From Lanius collurio (lineage: Eukaryota; Chordata; Aves; Passeriformes; Laniidae): a stretch of DNA of 64,000 nucleotides. Shown in pieces: positions 17,334-28,457 of this stretch (positions within the stretch are counted from its first letter, which is position 1; each line of letters opens with the position of its first letter). The notes under the pieces were generated by a model that saw only the letters and a list, made by a program, of their open reading frames with translations, did not search any database and was not told the DNA's origin. The DNA lies in the NCBI GenBank assembly GCA_020086605.1, contig JACBWW010000016.1, forward strand, positions 2,747,898 to 2,811,897, given 5' to 3'. Both the position numbers and the translations under genes were made by a program.

Positions 17334-17426
17334 ATACGGCAGCAAATGTTTAAGAATCTGGAGCATGACTCACGAGTGGGAACAGCTCGAACCAGCTTTC
17401 TTTTGCCTGTAATAAATCAGGACTGA
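17334..17426 (+). CDS. CDC73: Candidate alternative last/poison exon of CDC73
   Basis: Directly after a good 3' splice site (gctgctttcctgacag) lies a frame in the same phase as the end of exon 8. It reads IRQQMFKNLEHDSRVGTA, then RTSFLLPVINQD and a TGA at 17424-17426. Joined to exon 8 it would give a protein of 306 residues lacking the rest of the linker and the C-terminal Ras-like domain. Four CpGs occur within about 100 nt of otherwise CpG-poor intron. Possible ends are a donor TAG|GTATTA after 17456 (a 123-nt cassette with a stop, able to trigger decay) or polyadenylation after the ATTAAA at 17505-17510. I do not recognise the peptide and know of no such isoform. It may instead be a conserved noncoding element or a chance open frame. 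Transcription is not shown. Confidence 0.35.
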   Translation: MRQQMFKNLEHDSRVGTARTSFLLPVINQD

Positions 17427-17504
17427 CTTCGAGCTGTATTGTTCAATTCTATCTAGGTATTAGACAGGATTTGTTTAGAGTTGTGATGTTTACTATTGTG
17501 TTCT

Positions 17505-17510
17505 ATTAAA
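17505..17510 (+). terminator. Possible polyadenylation signal ATTAAA
   Basis: An ATTAAA hexamer lies 78 nt after the stop of the candidate exon at 17334-17426, followed by T/GT-rich sequence. ATTAAA is the second most common poly(A) signal, but such hexamers are frequent by chance in AT-rich introns. It matters only if that exon is used as a terminal exon. Confidence 0.25.
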
Positions 17511-18230
17511 CCTGATATATCTTTGCACATGGTGGTAGTCTGCTCTAAAAGCTGTTTAATCATACTTGGTTTTGTTTTTGCTGCTACTGCATTTAACAAA
17601 GAACTAAATTTAAATAGCAGGATGAATTCCAACATGTAAATATTTGCTTTGAGTTGAATTTCTTAAATTGTGCATGGCATTATTCAAATGTCCCACTCAG
17701 AATAGTTGTGAATACATAACTAAGCCATCCACAAAAATGATTGAATTGGTATTGAGTGTGCCTCCAGACTGGTGCTTTTTAAAATCTTTTTTCCCAGAAT
17801 GCTTTTTTTACTCAAAATTTGTTTTTATTTATTTTATTTAGCAAAATTTTGTCTTGATCAGTCTGACAAGGGAAATTTTGTGTGGCTGAAGCCTTAATCA
17901 TGAATTGTCATTTGTTACTTTTTTCCTTGCTAATTCTTTAAGTATAACAAAAAGTCAGTGATTTCACTACACATAGACATTTTAGTAATATACTGTTTTA
18001 TTTTAGTTTTGCCTCAGGTTGTTCACTTTGCATTCAGTACTAAACTCTGTATCTGTAAGATTGTAAGTGGATGTTGAATAGAAACATCAGAAGTTTTCAA
18101 ATGCATTCAAACTCATACAAAAATGAACTGGTTTTATCCTCTTGAGTAGTTCTAAGTAACTCTTCATGAAATTCAAAAACCATCAAATACCTTTTTAGTT
18201 GTTTTACAAATGTTATTTAACCTGTTTTAG

Positions 18231-18309
18231 GATCCCACTTTACGAAATAAGCAACCTATTCCAGCTGCCTACAACAGATACGATCAGGAAAGATTTAAAG
18301 GCAAAGAGG
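18231..18309 (+). CDS. CDC73: CDC73 exon 9 (codons 277-303)
   Basis: The 79-nt exon encodes DPTLRNKQPIPAAYNRYDQE followed by RFKGKE, and gives one base of codon 303. Asn replaces human Thr282. This is the linker between the central region and the C-terminal domain. The acceptor is acctgttttag and the donor is GTAAGT. Confidence 0.97.
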
Positions 18310-21300
18310 GTAAGTGATTGCTATGCTTTTTTCAAAAGAAAAAATAATTGAGAACCAAAACTGACAAGTCATTAAGTTCATATTAGGGCATTTTCTCTGC
18401 TGTTAAACGTGTGAAAAGACAAAAAAAGAGCTGTAACTATGCCTAAAGATAACTTTCCAAGTAATAAAATCCAAAAGTATTATTTCTTAGAAATTATTTC
18501 TACCTCTTAGAAAGCAAAGTGAAAGCTTAAAACCAGAACTTCCTGGGGGAGAAAAAATTTGTATGGGGAAGATCATATGCAATTAATAAAAAGGCACAAG
18601 TGCAAGGATGCCTGTCAGGTGCATAACATGAAATAGAGTCCCTATCCTTGAACAGTCACTGTTACTCTAGAAGTTGCCTCCAGTAATTCCAAGTAAATAT
18701 TATCTAGATGTGTCTATTTAAATTAAAAAAACAAACTGGGAACCCCAAAAGCACAAGCACCCTCCTGGAGAGGAGATGGAAGAAATGCACAATATTGAAG
18801 AATTCTCACCAGTTTTAAAACATGGTGAACATTGAACTTGAATGATCATTTGTCTTCCTAATGCAATTTTTCTCCTGTCCCCGTTGCTTTTTTTATCTTG
18901 CTTTTAGCACAAGTTCAGTTACTTCACTTTCATGTCTTGCTGTGGTTTTATTTTGCAATCTTGTGTTTGTTGTGCTTGGATGGTTTTGTGCTTCTTGCAA
19001 ATTTTGTTACGCTTCTGAATTGCCTCTTCTAGTTCTCAAATAAAGTAATTTTCCTCTTTAATAACACTTCCCATATATGTTTTTAAGGGCTTTCTATTCT
19101 GGCTGCAAGGACTTACATGCTGCTAAATGCCATTTTAAACTCTAGGTGAACAATTCAGCTTGCATTTTTTTAGAATATTTGGCTTCATCCAAGTTATTAC
19201 CATTTTTTGTTCAGGGAAACTGTAGCCAACTCACCTCTGAAATGATTTAAATAAAAAGAAAGTTTTGTAAAGCTGCATTTACATGTGAATACATCCTTTA
19301 TGTTTATGGGGATGTTTGTTTGTGTATGAAACTTCCTATGGGAAATTTGGTCAGATATTGTATTATATCCTCTTGAAGTCTATTCCCTGTTGGCCTCAAT
19401 ATGCTCATATTTCAGTGTAGTGGTTTTATTTACTATTGCTCATTGTCAGTTGCATGGTGGGATGGAGAAAAAAGCCAAAGCAGGATGTTTGGTAGCTTTT
19501 TCAGCACTGAAAAATAACCCAAAGTAGCTTCCATGAAGAATTAATTGTTACAAGAAAAGCCAAGGGAATTTGAGAAAGAAAGGAACAAAAAATAGGAAGC
19601 TAAACGAACCCTTCCATGAATATTTTTACTAGTCCTTACTCAGTTTCCTTCTATTAATATCTCAAACCTCATCTATTTGCCAACTAGTTTCCCTTTCAAT
19701 ACCATTTCCTATTAAGATTTAAAAGTAGTAAATATCTAAACTGGACAGTGTGAAATTATAAAAGACAGAGCAAGAAATGAATAGGCAAGTGTAAGAGTTC
19801 AAATGTACCAAAGCCTGTAATACATTGTGGCCTCTTTTACAACAAGCAGCTCAGGTACAGCGATGGTCTGAGTCCTCCTAGCTGCCAAATGCCGTGGTTC
19901 TGGTCAGGAACCCTGCAGGCAGCATCTGCCCTGAACAGGTGGGTGGATTTTTTGCTTATACCACATGTGTGTGGTTCAGGAGGGAACAGGAAATAACAGG
20001 TTTTGCATGGCAGGAATGAAGAACCCAGAAGAGTTTGTGGAGCAGCTCATCAGTGTGAGCTTAATGTAGAAACTCCTGAGCAGAAAGCAGAGATGAGATC
20101 AGATGACTGTCAGGGAAAAATAAGATTTGTCTGTAATTAGCAATGGTGAGAAATCCATTTCACTGTTGTGTGATTGTGACAATGTGGTGTTGGGGTTTCT
20201 CTTGGTGCTGAAATGGGATTGACTGGACTGCAGCTCTTGTTCCAGTTGAAAGGTTCCTTTGAGGTGTGATGATATTCTACCTGCCTAACTCACTGTCACA
20301 CTCCATTCTAGAGTGTGTTTATCTGCCTTAACTTTGTGGTTATATTTGGTTTAGTCACACAAAGTTAATTTTATATTTCAGGTTTCCAGGTATATTTAAA
20401 GAAATACATAGGTTAAGAATAGCAGTGGTGTAATACCAAGTTAGCTAAGTGTAGGCTAGAATTGGAAATAAAAATGAGGTGTTGGAAAGAAGGTATTTTA
20501 AAGGTGAGATTGACTTATGAAAAGTATTGGTGCATCACTTATGGAAGTTACATAGATTCAGTAATTAACACTTGGATTTTTTAGGAGAGGACCTAGAGAT
20601 ATTTGAGATCTTCTTCGGCTTTAAATTAACTTCAGCAAATAGCAAAGATCTCATTCACTTCTAGGGTATTCTATTGTAAAACTAAACTTTTAAATTGTAG
20701 TGTAACTGGAACTTCCAGTGCAGGTGGTTTTCCTGTTATAATTAGGCATTAATGCACTGGTATTGGCATTTGCTTAAAACTGAATGATGCACATCACTTG
20801 CAGCTCTGTCACAAGTGACCTCATTCCTTATGGGATTTTTTTATTTAGTTGCTCTCAAAATGAAGCTGTGGCTTCCAAATATTCAGTGTAGGAGTGAGAT
20901 CACAAGCAGAAATAGTTGTCAATAAAAATAAGGCATTTTTTGTTCATTAAACTCTGTTTTTTTACTGTAAGTCTAGTAAGAACTTGGAATTACACATATT
21001 TATGGAAAGGTTGCAGTATTGTGACTTTTGGGAAAGAAGTCTGAAGGAAAAGAAAGATAATTAAGTTCAAAGGGTAATAACTTGTAGTCTTTTTGCCATT
21101 GTATCCACTTTTATTAGTAATGATGGATAACACTTAAGATAAAGTTGAATCCTACAGATTTCTTCTGTTCTGAAGGATTTCCACACCTTGCCCTCTGTGA
21201 CTGCCTGTGGTTGGCTACCAACTGTGGAGGGCAGGATGGTGTGATGCTTCTAACAGTGGGCACAGTGCTGCCTCTGGCTAAAGGTTGGAACCAACCCACA

Positions 21301-24300
21301 AGGCAATGCCTCTAGGCTTTTTTCTTTGTGTCTCACCTGTTTGCTCTTTCCTCATAGGTATTGAAATCCTAGGAAGGGTTCACAGTAGTCCTCTTCTAGT
21401 TGCAGCAGGGTTGTGGCATATTTCCTATATGCAGTTTTGTGTGATACTACAGTATTTAAAGTTTAGGCAGCAAAGAGGTGAACGGTTTCTCTTTGAATAT
21501 TTGTGTGCTTTAATACACAATTTTTCCATTAGCTGTCTTGTCCTTAGCATACGAAATTCAAAGCTTGTAGAGCCAAGAGAGTAAATTTAGGAATTTTAAC
21601 ATGCATTAAGTAAAGTGTTGAGTTACAGCCAAATTTCTCTGCTTCTTGTGATGGATCATTATTTCTGATGCAGTGTATCAGGATGCCTCTCTGGTTGACT
21701 GATTTAAAATTTTCATGCCAGATGGGACAGGCTTTGCTGCTAGAGTGGTTTAATAGTCAGTGTGAGGGGGTGGTAATTGTGCTGTTCTTGAAGAGCAAAC
21801 AATGAGTTCCATGTGCAGTCAGTGGAACTGCTCAGCAGCCCAGGGGCAGTGCTTGGTCCCCTTTTGTCCAGCGGGGGTCTTGGTCCTGCAGCTTTGGTCA
21901 GGCAGGACAGAGAAACCTTTCCTCCTCTCCTTTGACATTCTTCAAGTTCTGTGATGTGTCAGAATGTTGTTTGCAGTAGGAATTGCACATCCTGGATATT
22001 TCCACATGGAAAGTGGAAGAACACGTTGCTTGGCAGTGCACCCATGGTGCCCAACTGCTCAAATGTTTTTGAGGTGAGGAGGTGAACTCCTTGCAAACAC
22101 TTTCCTTGGGTGCTATTTCCTTCCTGTTGCTTTGGTTTTTTTCATTCTGGCAGTTAGTGATATTATCTTCTCTTTAGCAAAACAGAGCTCCATCCTGTGC
22201 TAAACTTTCTCTGCTTTTACCTTGATAAATTCCTTTCCTTTGTATTACTCCCTTGAGTGTTTTTTTACACTTTAATAATGTACATCTTTACAATTGGGGA
22301 TATTTTTTCAAACTGCTGTCTGTTATACCTTCTTGAGCAACATAATTTTAAAATCTTTTTCAGGATTTAAAAATTGTGTGTTCAAATGCCATTTAATGCT
22401 TAGGAGCTTATTTTGTGTCCTCTCCTGTGTGCCTTAATGCTTGATATTTAAATACACATTATTGATACATATGTTTTGGATGCTATACCTTGTTTTTCCC
22501 CCATTTTCTTGGGTGGCTTTACCTGAGATGATTCTTTTCATGTGCTTGTTTGTTCTGTAATTTCAAAGTGTGCAGTAGTGCTTGATGGTCATTTTGAAGA
22601 TATAACATTTTTGTGACCCATCAAGTGCATCTCTCAGTATGGGTGGCGAAGTCAAGTTTCCCTGTGCTGCTCCAAGGCTGGGTCTTCAAGGCTTGTTCCA
22701 GGAGCATTCCTGTTGTTCTCAAAGTTTCAGCATAGTAGAATCCAATTGTTACTACTCCTCCAAAAACAAAACAAAACCCCCCCAAACCTCCACCAATATT
22801 TAGTCCTATCTAGTGTAAATCAGGGAGTGTGATTTCAACCTAAAATGGTGAAAAGAATATTGTTGACTGTGTTCAAGTGTTTCCTTCAGGAAAGTCTGCT
22901 GTTGACTTTCTGCTACTTCAATTTCATGTTTTATTTATAGTTTCATTGGATATTCAGACATAGCTGCCATTTTCCAGAAGTTTGTCTGGCTTTCAGTCAG
23001 TCCTAAGTGCTAAGCCCAGGCAACTGAGGACTGTGAAGTTATTATATTTGAGTTGACTCTGAACCATAACATTTTGTTTCTCTCTCCCATACACTGTTAG
23101 AAAGTTTCTTTATAAAGCATTTTTCATTGTAAGTTCTTTTGTTTTAAATTGTGTAGTATCCTTTTATACAGGAAGAGTATAACTGGTAGCAGCAGATAGA
23201 AGGTTCTGATGTTTTACTGGTCAGACTTAGTTTGACTTGTTAGGTTTTATTTATTGCATTCACTTTTAGGATGCATAGGATAGTGGTTTTTTTTTTTCTC
23301 TACAGAGAATATATGGAAGAGATGCACATTTGGAAAAAGAATGTGGTCTATCTGTATTTTCTGGCTTTGAGTGACCAAGTAGTTTAAAAACTTTCAGCAC
23401 TGTACATTCACTTCTGTGCTGGAAGACACACATGAATTCATACTGTAATTGCTTTTAACTGTGAGAAACTTAATATGTTGGTGTTAATTACTGGTAAGAT
23501 TATTACAGAGCTGTTATATATGAACTCTACAGAGAATTTATAAAGTAATTAGTGCAGCTTGGAAATTTAGGTGAGAAACTTTTTCTTATTAGGGTACAGT
23601 ACTGTAAATGAGTGCTCAGTAAACCCTCATTCAGAGTGAAATTTGGTGTCAGGGATTAAATTACTGGGGCCATGAAGTGGGTAGTGAATCATTTCCAGGC
23701 AGTCTGCAGAGTGTTGCTATCTGGAACTTGAAGAGTATACAGCTGAAAAAAGAAGTGGTTATTCAGTCTTATTCATCCACAATTCAAACCAAGTCTTTAA
23801 CTTGAGCTCTTCAGTGTTTGAGACATGCTGCTTTGTTCTGTTTTTATTTCCCTTGACTTCCTTCCAGAAATTCAGGTTAATTTGAGTCTTTTTCAAGCTT
23901 TTATTCTTTTGGTAATGTATCAGAGCTCAAGTTTGCAGTCGGATTGGATGACTTGAGCTGCAGCAGGTACAGAATCAAAGTGCTGAGTGACCTAGATGGA
24001 TGTGGAACAGTGGCTTTAAGCAAATGGAAGGCACTCTGAACATTAATACTTATATGTGAGGAAATGGAACGTGCACCCAAATGCTGATGGAGAATATAAT
24101 CAGTCCAGAAAGCTGATGCATTAGGGTGCATATTTTCATTTCCAGGTTTAATTATTATAAATAAGAAAAAGCACTCAGATTGATGCAAGGTGATGCTAGA
24201 AAGGTAACTAGTGATGAACCACCCTCGAAATGTTTATGGTTCTTTTACCAGTCTTTGGGTCATGGAACTGTAAAACTGTGATGCTTAATACAAGCGATGA

Positions 24301-24531
24301 CTGGAGAAGAAAAAAACCCTGGTGATAAGTTATGTTTTTGAAGCATTAGAGTTGTTTATACAGTTCTAGTTATTATGTTTAGTCTCTCAAGATGTAGTTT
24401 TAAGGCATCTGTTGATGTTGATGTTTTTAACAATGCATATATTTCTAAAATTGATTATATTTGGCAAACAAAAGGTTGCAGTACAAGTTTTCATGACAGA
24501 ACTATTGTTGGGCTTCGCTTCTGTTCTTTAG

Positions 24532-24652
24532 TCCTTCGTGTTAGATCTGTGATTGAAACATTTAATATGGAGTGCTCTTTGCCTAACGGAAATGTGTGTC
24601 ATAACTTTGTAGCAATTATATTGAAAATTCCCAGTGTATTAAAGACCCTCAA
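24532..24652 (+). other. Exon-like island in CDC73 intron 9
   Basis: An acceptor-like sequence (ttctgttctttag) and a consensus GTAAGT donor at 24653 bracket 121 nt that are open in the phase set by exon 9. A longer open frame begins upstream at 24375. The stretch holds several CpGs. If spliced between exons 9 and 10 it would shift the frame and reach a stop a few codons into exon 10. I do not recognise the encoded peptide. It could be a cryptic exon, a conserved noncoding element or chance. Confidence 0.2.
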
Positions 24653-26681
24653 GTAAGTTTTTAAATAGCTTTCTGCATCTACTTGCAAGTTTGAAAATAA
24701 GGGTCCAAAGTCTTATCAACATGGTACCATTATTTATAAGGTTTGGGGTTTTTTTTCTTAAATAACGTTTCCTTAGTAGGTGGTTTATCATTTTAACTGC
24801 TTCTATTACCACCAGTGAAGCTGGGAGTTTGAAGCTGCAGCTATAAACTAATTCTTGGCCAAGCATTTCCATTTCATGTCTGTGCTGGTGCATGACTCAG
24901 CAGCACAGGTTGGAGCTGCTTTGGGAGGGAGAGGAGAGGCGTTGGCTTTGTGTTGTTGGAGGGTATGGCACAGCATTTGTGCTGATGTGTGCTGAGGGCA
25001 CGGCGGCCTCCGGGCCGCTCTCTGTTCCCCTTCTCTTTACTGTTGTATCCCAGGTGTGCTTTTGAGCAGCTGCATCGGGGTCAGCCCCTGGCCTTGGAGA
25101 ATAATCTGAAAGAAGTGCCTCTGCTTTCCGGCCTGCTCCTTGAATATCTTTTACAGCATTAACCTGGCTGACACTCTCAGCAATTTTTGAAGTGGGAATG
25201 AAGCTGGAACTGTGAAGTCTCTGACATGGAATTTGTTTCCTGCTGTGCACAGTGAGGGGAGCTGAGGGTGCTGCTGGATGTGCCCAAATGCACAAACTGT
25301 CGAGACCTTAAAAGGGTACAGACGTGCAAGGGGCAGGGTTCTTGCTTTAGCAGTGTTTATTTCTGTAGGAGAAGTGATTGACTGATGGCTACAGTGTCAC
25401 ATGGTGCGTGTGAGAGGATGGGATCAACAAAGCTGTGTTCTGTGAAAAGTGTCCGTGCTGTCACTGCTTCAGGGGAGTTTGCTATGGCCCTCTGGACACT
25501 GGAGATGCTTAACTCCAATTCACCAGTTGCTTGAGAGTTTGAGGCAGGAAATTGGAGAGCTGGTTTGGGAGGTGGTTTCCTCTACTGACCGCACCCTACT
25601 GCAGCCGGCAGAGCATGGGCCCTGCAGTAGCTCTCATAGTGGCTGCAGTAACTGTTTGCAGCAATGTAAGTGGGTACCTACTCTGACCATTTAACATGTC
25701 TTATATTTGCATTAGTACAGAAAGCTACTATGCCATTATTTGCTAATTATCAGAACTGTTTTATTTGCTACCTGTGTAGTGGCCAAATAGCACTGAGGGA
25801 TCTGTGTAGCTGCTGGGAACATTCATCAGGCAGGAAGCTGGAGTTTGGTGGAGGCAATAAGTGGCTCTTCATCCAAGTTATTCACTTCTCCTGCTAGAAA
25901 GAAGGGTCAGGACCAGGCTGGGAACAGGAAGCTGATGAGGATCAGATCTGTGGTTTGTGGCTCTCATAGCTCATTAAATGAGCCAGGACAGATTTTATGA
26001 GAGACTTGGGAAGACTTTTGCAAAAGATGAAACCAGTGGCAGTTGAGGAGAGATTTGTTCCCTGCCAGGTGCCTCTCTCCTCTTTGATTTACTTTCTAAC
26101 TATGCTGTTGGCTCTGTGGGCCTTTATTCCCTTTGCAATGCTGGTGGAGGCAGGGATAAAACACAGAGAGCTAATTACAGTCAGGATTTGTGCTGAGAGA
26201 AAGAAGCCACGGCAGGCCAGGCACAACAGAGGATGATGCTGTGCTGCTCTTGCTATGAGGTATCTGTACTCTTTGGAAAGAACATCTGACCCAAGTAGTT
26301 GGAAATGCTCTGTGTCACAGGCATGAGGAACCCATAATAGGTCAGTCTGGAAAAGATAAAGGTTCTTCTGGTGGTGATGTCCTGAAATTCACAAAGAACT
26401 GTCAGCCTAGATTAGACACCTCTAATTTATGTCCTTCCAAGTCAGCAAAAGCATCTCTTCAACTTAGGGAGTTCTACCAAGTACTCTACAAGGCTTCAGG
26501 CACCACCTGAAATATTAATATGCTCCCTGCCCATCAGCAGTGACCTATATAGTCACAGAGCAAACTGTTCTCCTTGGAAGTGTTCTTGCATCTGACCATC
26601 TTGAGCTCAAGTTCAGCAGTGTGAACTCTGAGCTAAGACTCAAGGCATAGTTACAGCCTGAGGTCGAGGGGAAAGGTGGGA

Positions 26682-26750
26682 AGGCACTATCAATTTATAT
26701 AGGGAGGCACTATCAATTTATATAGGGAGGCACTATCAATTTATATGGGG
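26682..26750. repeat. 23-bp tandem repeat, 3 copies
   Basis: Three perfect or near-perfect copies of a 23-nt unit (aggcactatcaatttatata plus ggg) occupy 26682-26704, 26705-26727 and 26728-26750. Only the last copy differs, by one base. Near identity suggests a young expansion, and the copy number is likely to vary between individuals. Confidence 0.95.
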
Positions 26751-28392
26751 AGGCTGCTTTTTTTTTTTTCTAGTAGGAAAGACTGGATTCTTGTGTGTCT
26801 GTACCTGCATTTTACTTTCTCAGAATCATATCTATAGTTCAGAAATATTAAATCTGGCAGAAGGGGAGGGGTGGCCTTGAGAAGTGAAGCTGAAGAAGAG
26901 CTGGAACTGAGGTGACTAAAACAAAACATGGTGAGTGACACTGGGCATCGTTACTTGGTAGTGGGTGACAGGTCTGGCGGCATAACTGAGGGAGTGAGGG
27001 GGAGAAGGTGAAACCCCAAACTGTTCAGAAAGTAAATAGCTGTCTCTGTGGTGAGAGGAGTATGATCAGTTTCCAGCTCTGGAGTATCTTTTCATAGGCA
27101 CTGGAGAGTGCTTAAATCTGGAAGACTTTTCTGCCTCGGTTCCTTTGAGTGTCTGATGATCTTCCTCATCTAAGGAAGAAAGGATGAGCAGCCACAGATG
27201 TTTCCCAGAGCATGTGCATTGCTTTCAAGGTTGTCTGGGTTTCAATTTAAGTTAATTTACTCATGATGAGAGCAAAAAGCTCTAACAGTTTTGAAAATTC
27301 AATATTTTTCTTGGATTTTTTTAGGGTCAGATAGGAGCTGTGCTTTGGTTCTGCTTTATTTCTTCATCTCTCATGTTTTTGTGCTGATACATTGTATGAA
27401 GGGGGTGTAATAAATGACAAAAACATACTCGTTGCAAGTAGCTTTTTCTGCACAGTATCAGCTCCTTTTACCCAGCTGTAGTTGAAATAGCCCAAAAGTT
27501 GCTTAAATGTAGATAAATACTTGTTTGTCATGGTTTGATTGGTGATGGTCGTGCTATTTTAGGTAGGAATTGTTTGGACTGTTGCATGATGGGATCAGTT
27601 GATGATAGGTGCATGATGCTAGGGAATTTAGGAAAGGAAAAAGGTTTTCTTGTGAGTCCTGGTGGCACTATTCAGGAGCTTACTTTGGTCTTAAGAATAG
27701 GGGGACAGAGAAGGAGTATTCAAAAGCAAATAGGCCACTGACAGCAGGTTTAGTCATTGGGCAGTTGCAGGATTCTGACACTTAGCATAAATTCAATCTA
27801 ATTAAAACAAATAAAAAAACCCACCCTAAGAACCCCCTTTTTTATAACCTTTAGTCTGGTATTGTGTATTTTTGCAGATCCTGTCCTCTGTATCATATGC
27901 CAATGACAGTTGCTCTTCAAAAGTGAATTTATCAAATACAATGGCCGCACTTTTAGAGCTGGCATGTAAATTGGTTTCTTAAGTATATTTTTCCATTAAA
28001 ACAAGTTGAATATGTTGCATTTTAATGTATTCTGGGAATATGAGGGGCTTCTCAGTCTTGAAGTGAGGAGAATTTCTGAGACCGCACGCAAGTTGTAACA
28101 TATTCTCACAAAGATTTAAAGCCTTTCTCTGAAGTGCTTTCAATTATTCCATACAGCAGCAAAAGCTTACTCTGGTTACAGAAAGCAGAAATATCAAACT
28201 GACCTCTGTCTCAAGAAAGCAGATTTCCTAGTGACTACCCAGGTTTTGAACTGGGAACAGAACCTAAACCACCTGCACCAGCAGGATGTGTTCTTTGACA
28301 AAAGAGCTGCAGAGAGCTCTGCAGTGGTGTCTGTGGAGCCATGACACTGCTGTGTTCACAAGGATTTACAGAGGGCTTCTCTTTCTTTGCAG

Positions 28393-28457
28393 AAACGGAA
28401 GGCTTCAAGATTGACACCATGGGCACCTACCATGGGATGACTCTGAAGTCTGTGACG
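28393..28457 (+). CDS. CDC73: CDC73 exon 10 (codons 303-324)
   Basis: The 65-nt exon completes codon 303 (Glu) and encodes [20 protein letters not shown] followed by T. It is identical to human as I recall it and ends in phase 0 at codon 324. The acceptor is tctctttctttgcag and the donor GTGAGT. This is the last CDC73 exon in the window. The next (human codons 325 onward, beginning EGASARKTQ) is not found up to base 64000. Confidence 0.97.

Larger units (their letters stand above)
18310..28392 (+). other. CDC73: CDC73 intron 9 (about 10 kb)
   Basis: This 10,083-nt intron runs from GTAAGT to the acceptor cttctctttctttgcag. It contains an exon-like island (24532-24652), a GC/CpG-richer patch at about 24890-25300, and a 23-bp triple repeat (26682-26750). 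I see no recognised transposon, although weakly GC-rich patches near 21780-22070 and 22630-22730 could be decayed repeats. Confidence 0.85.
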
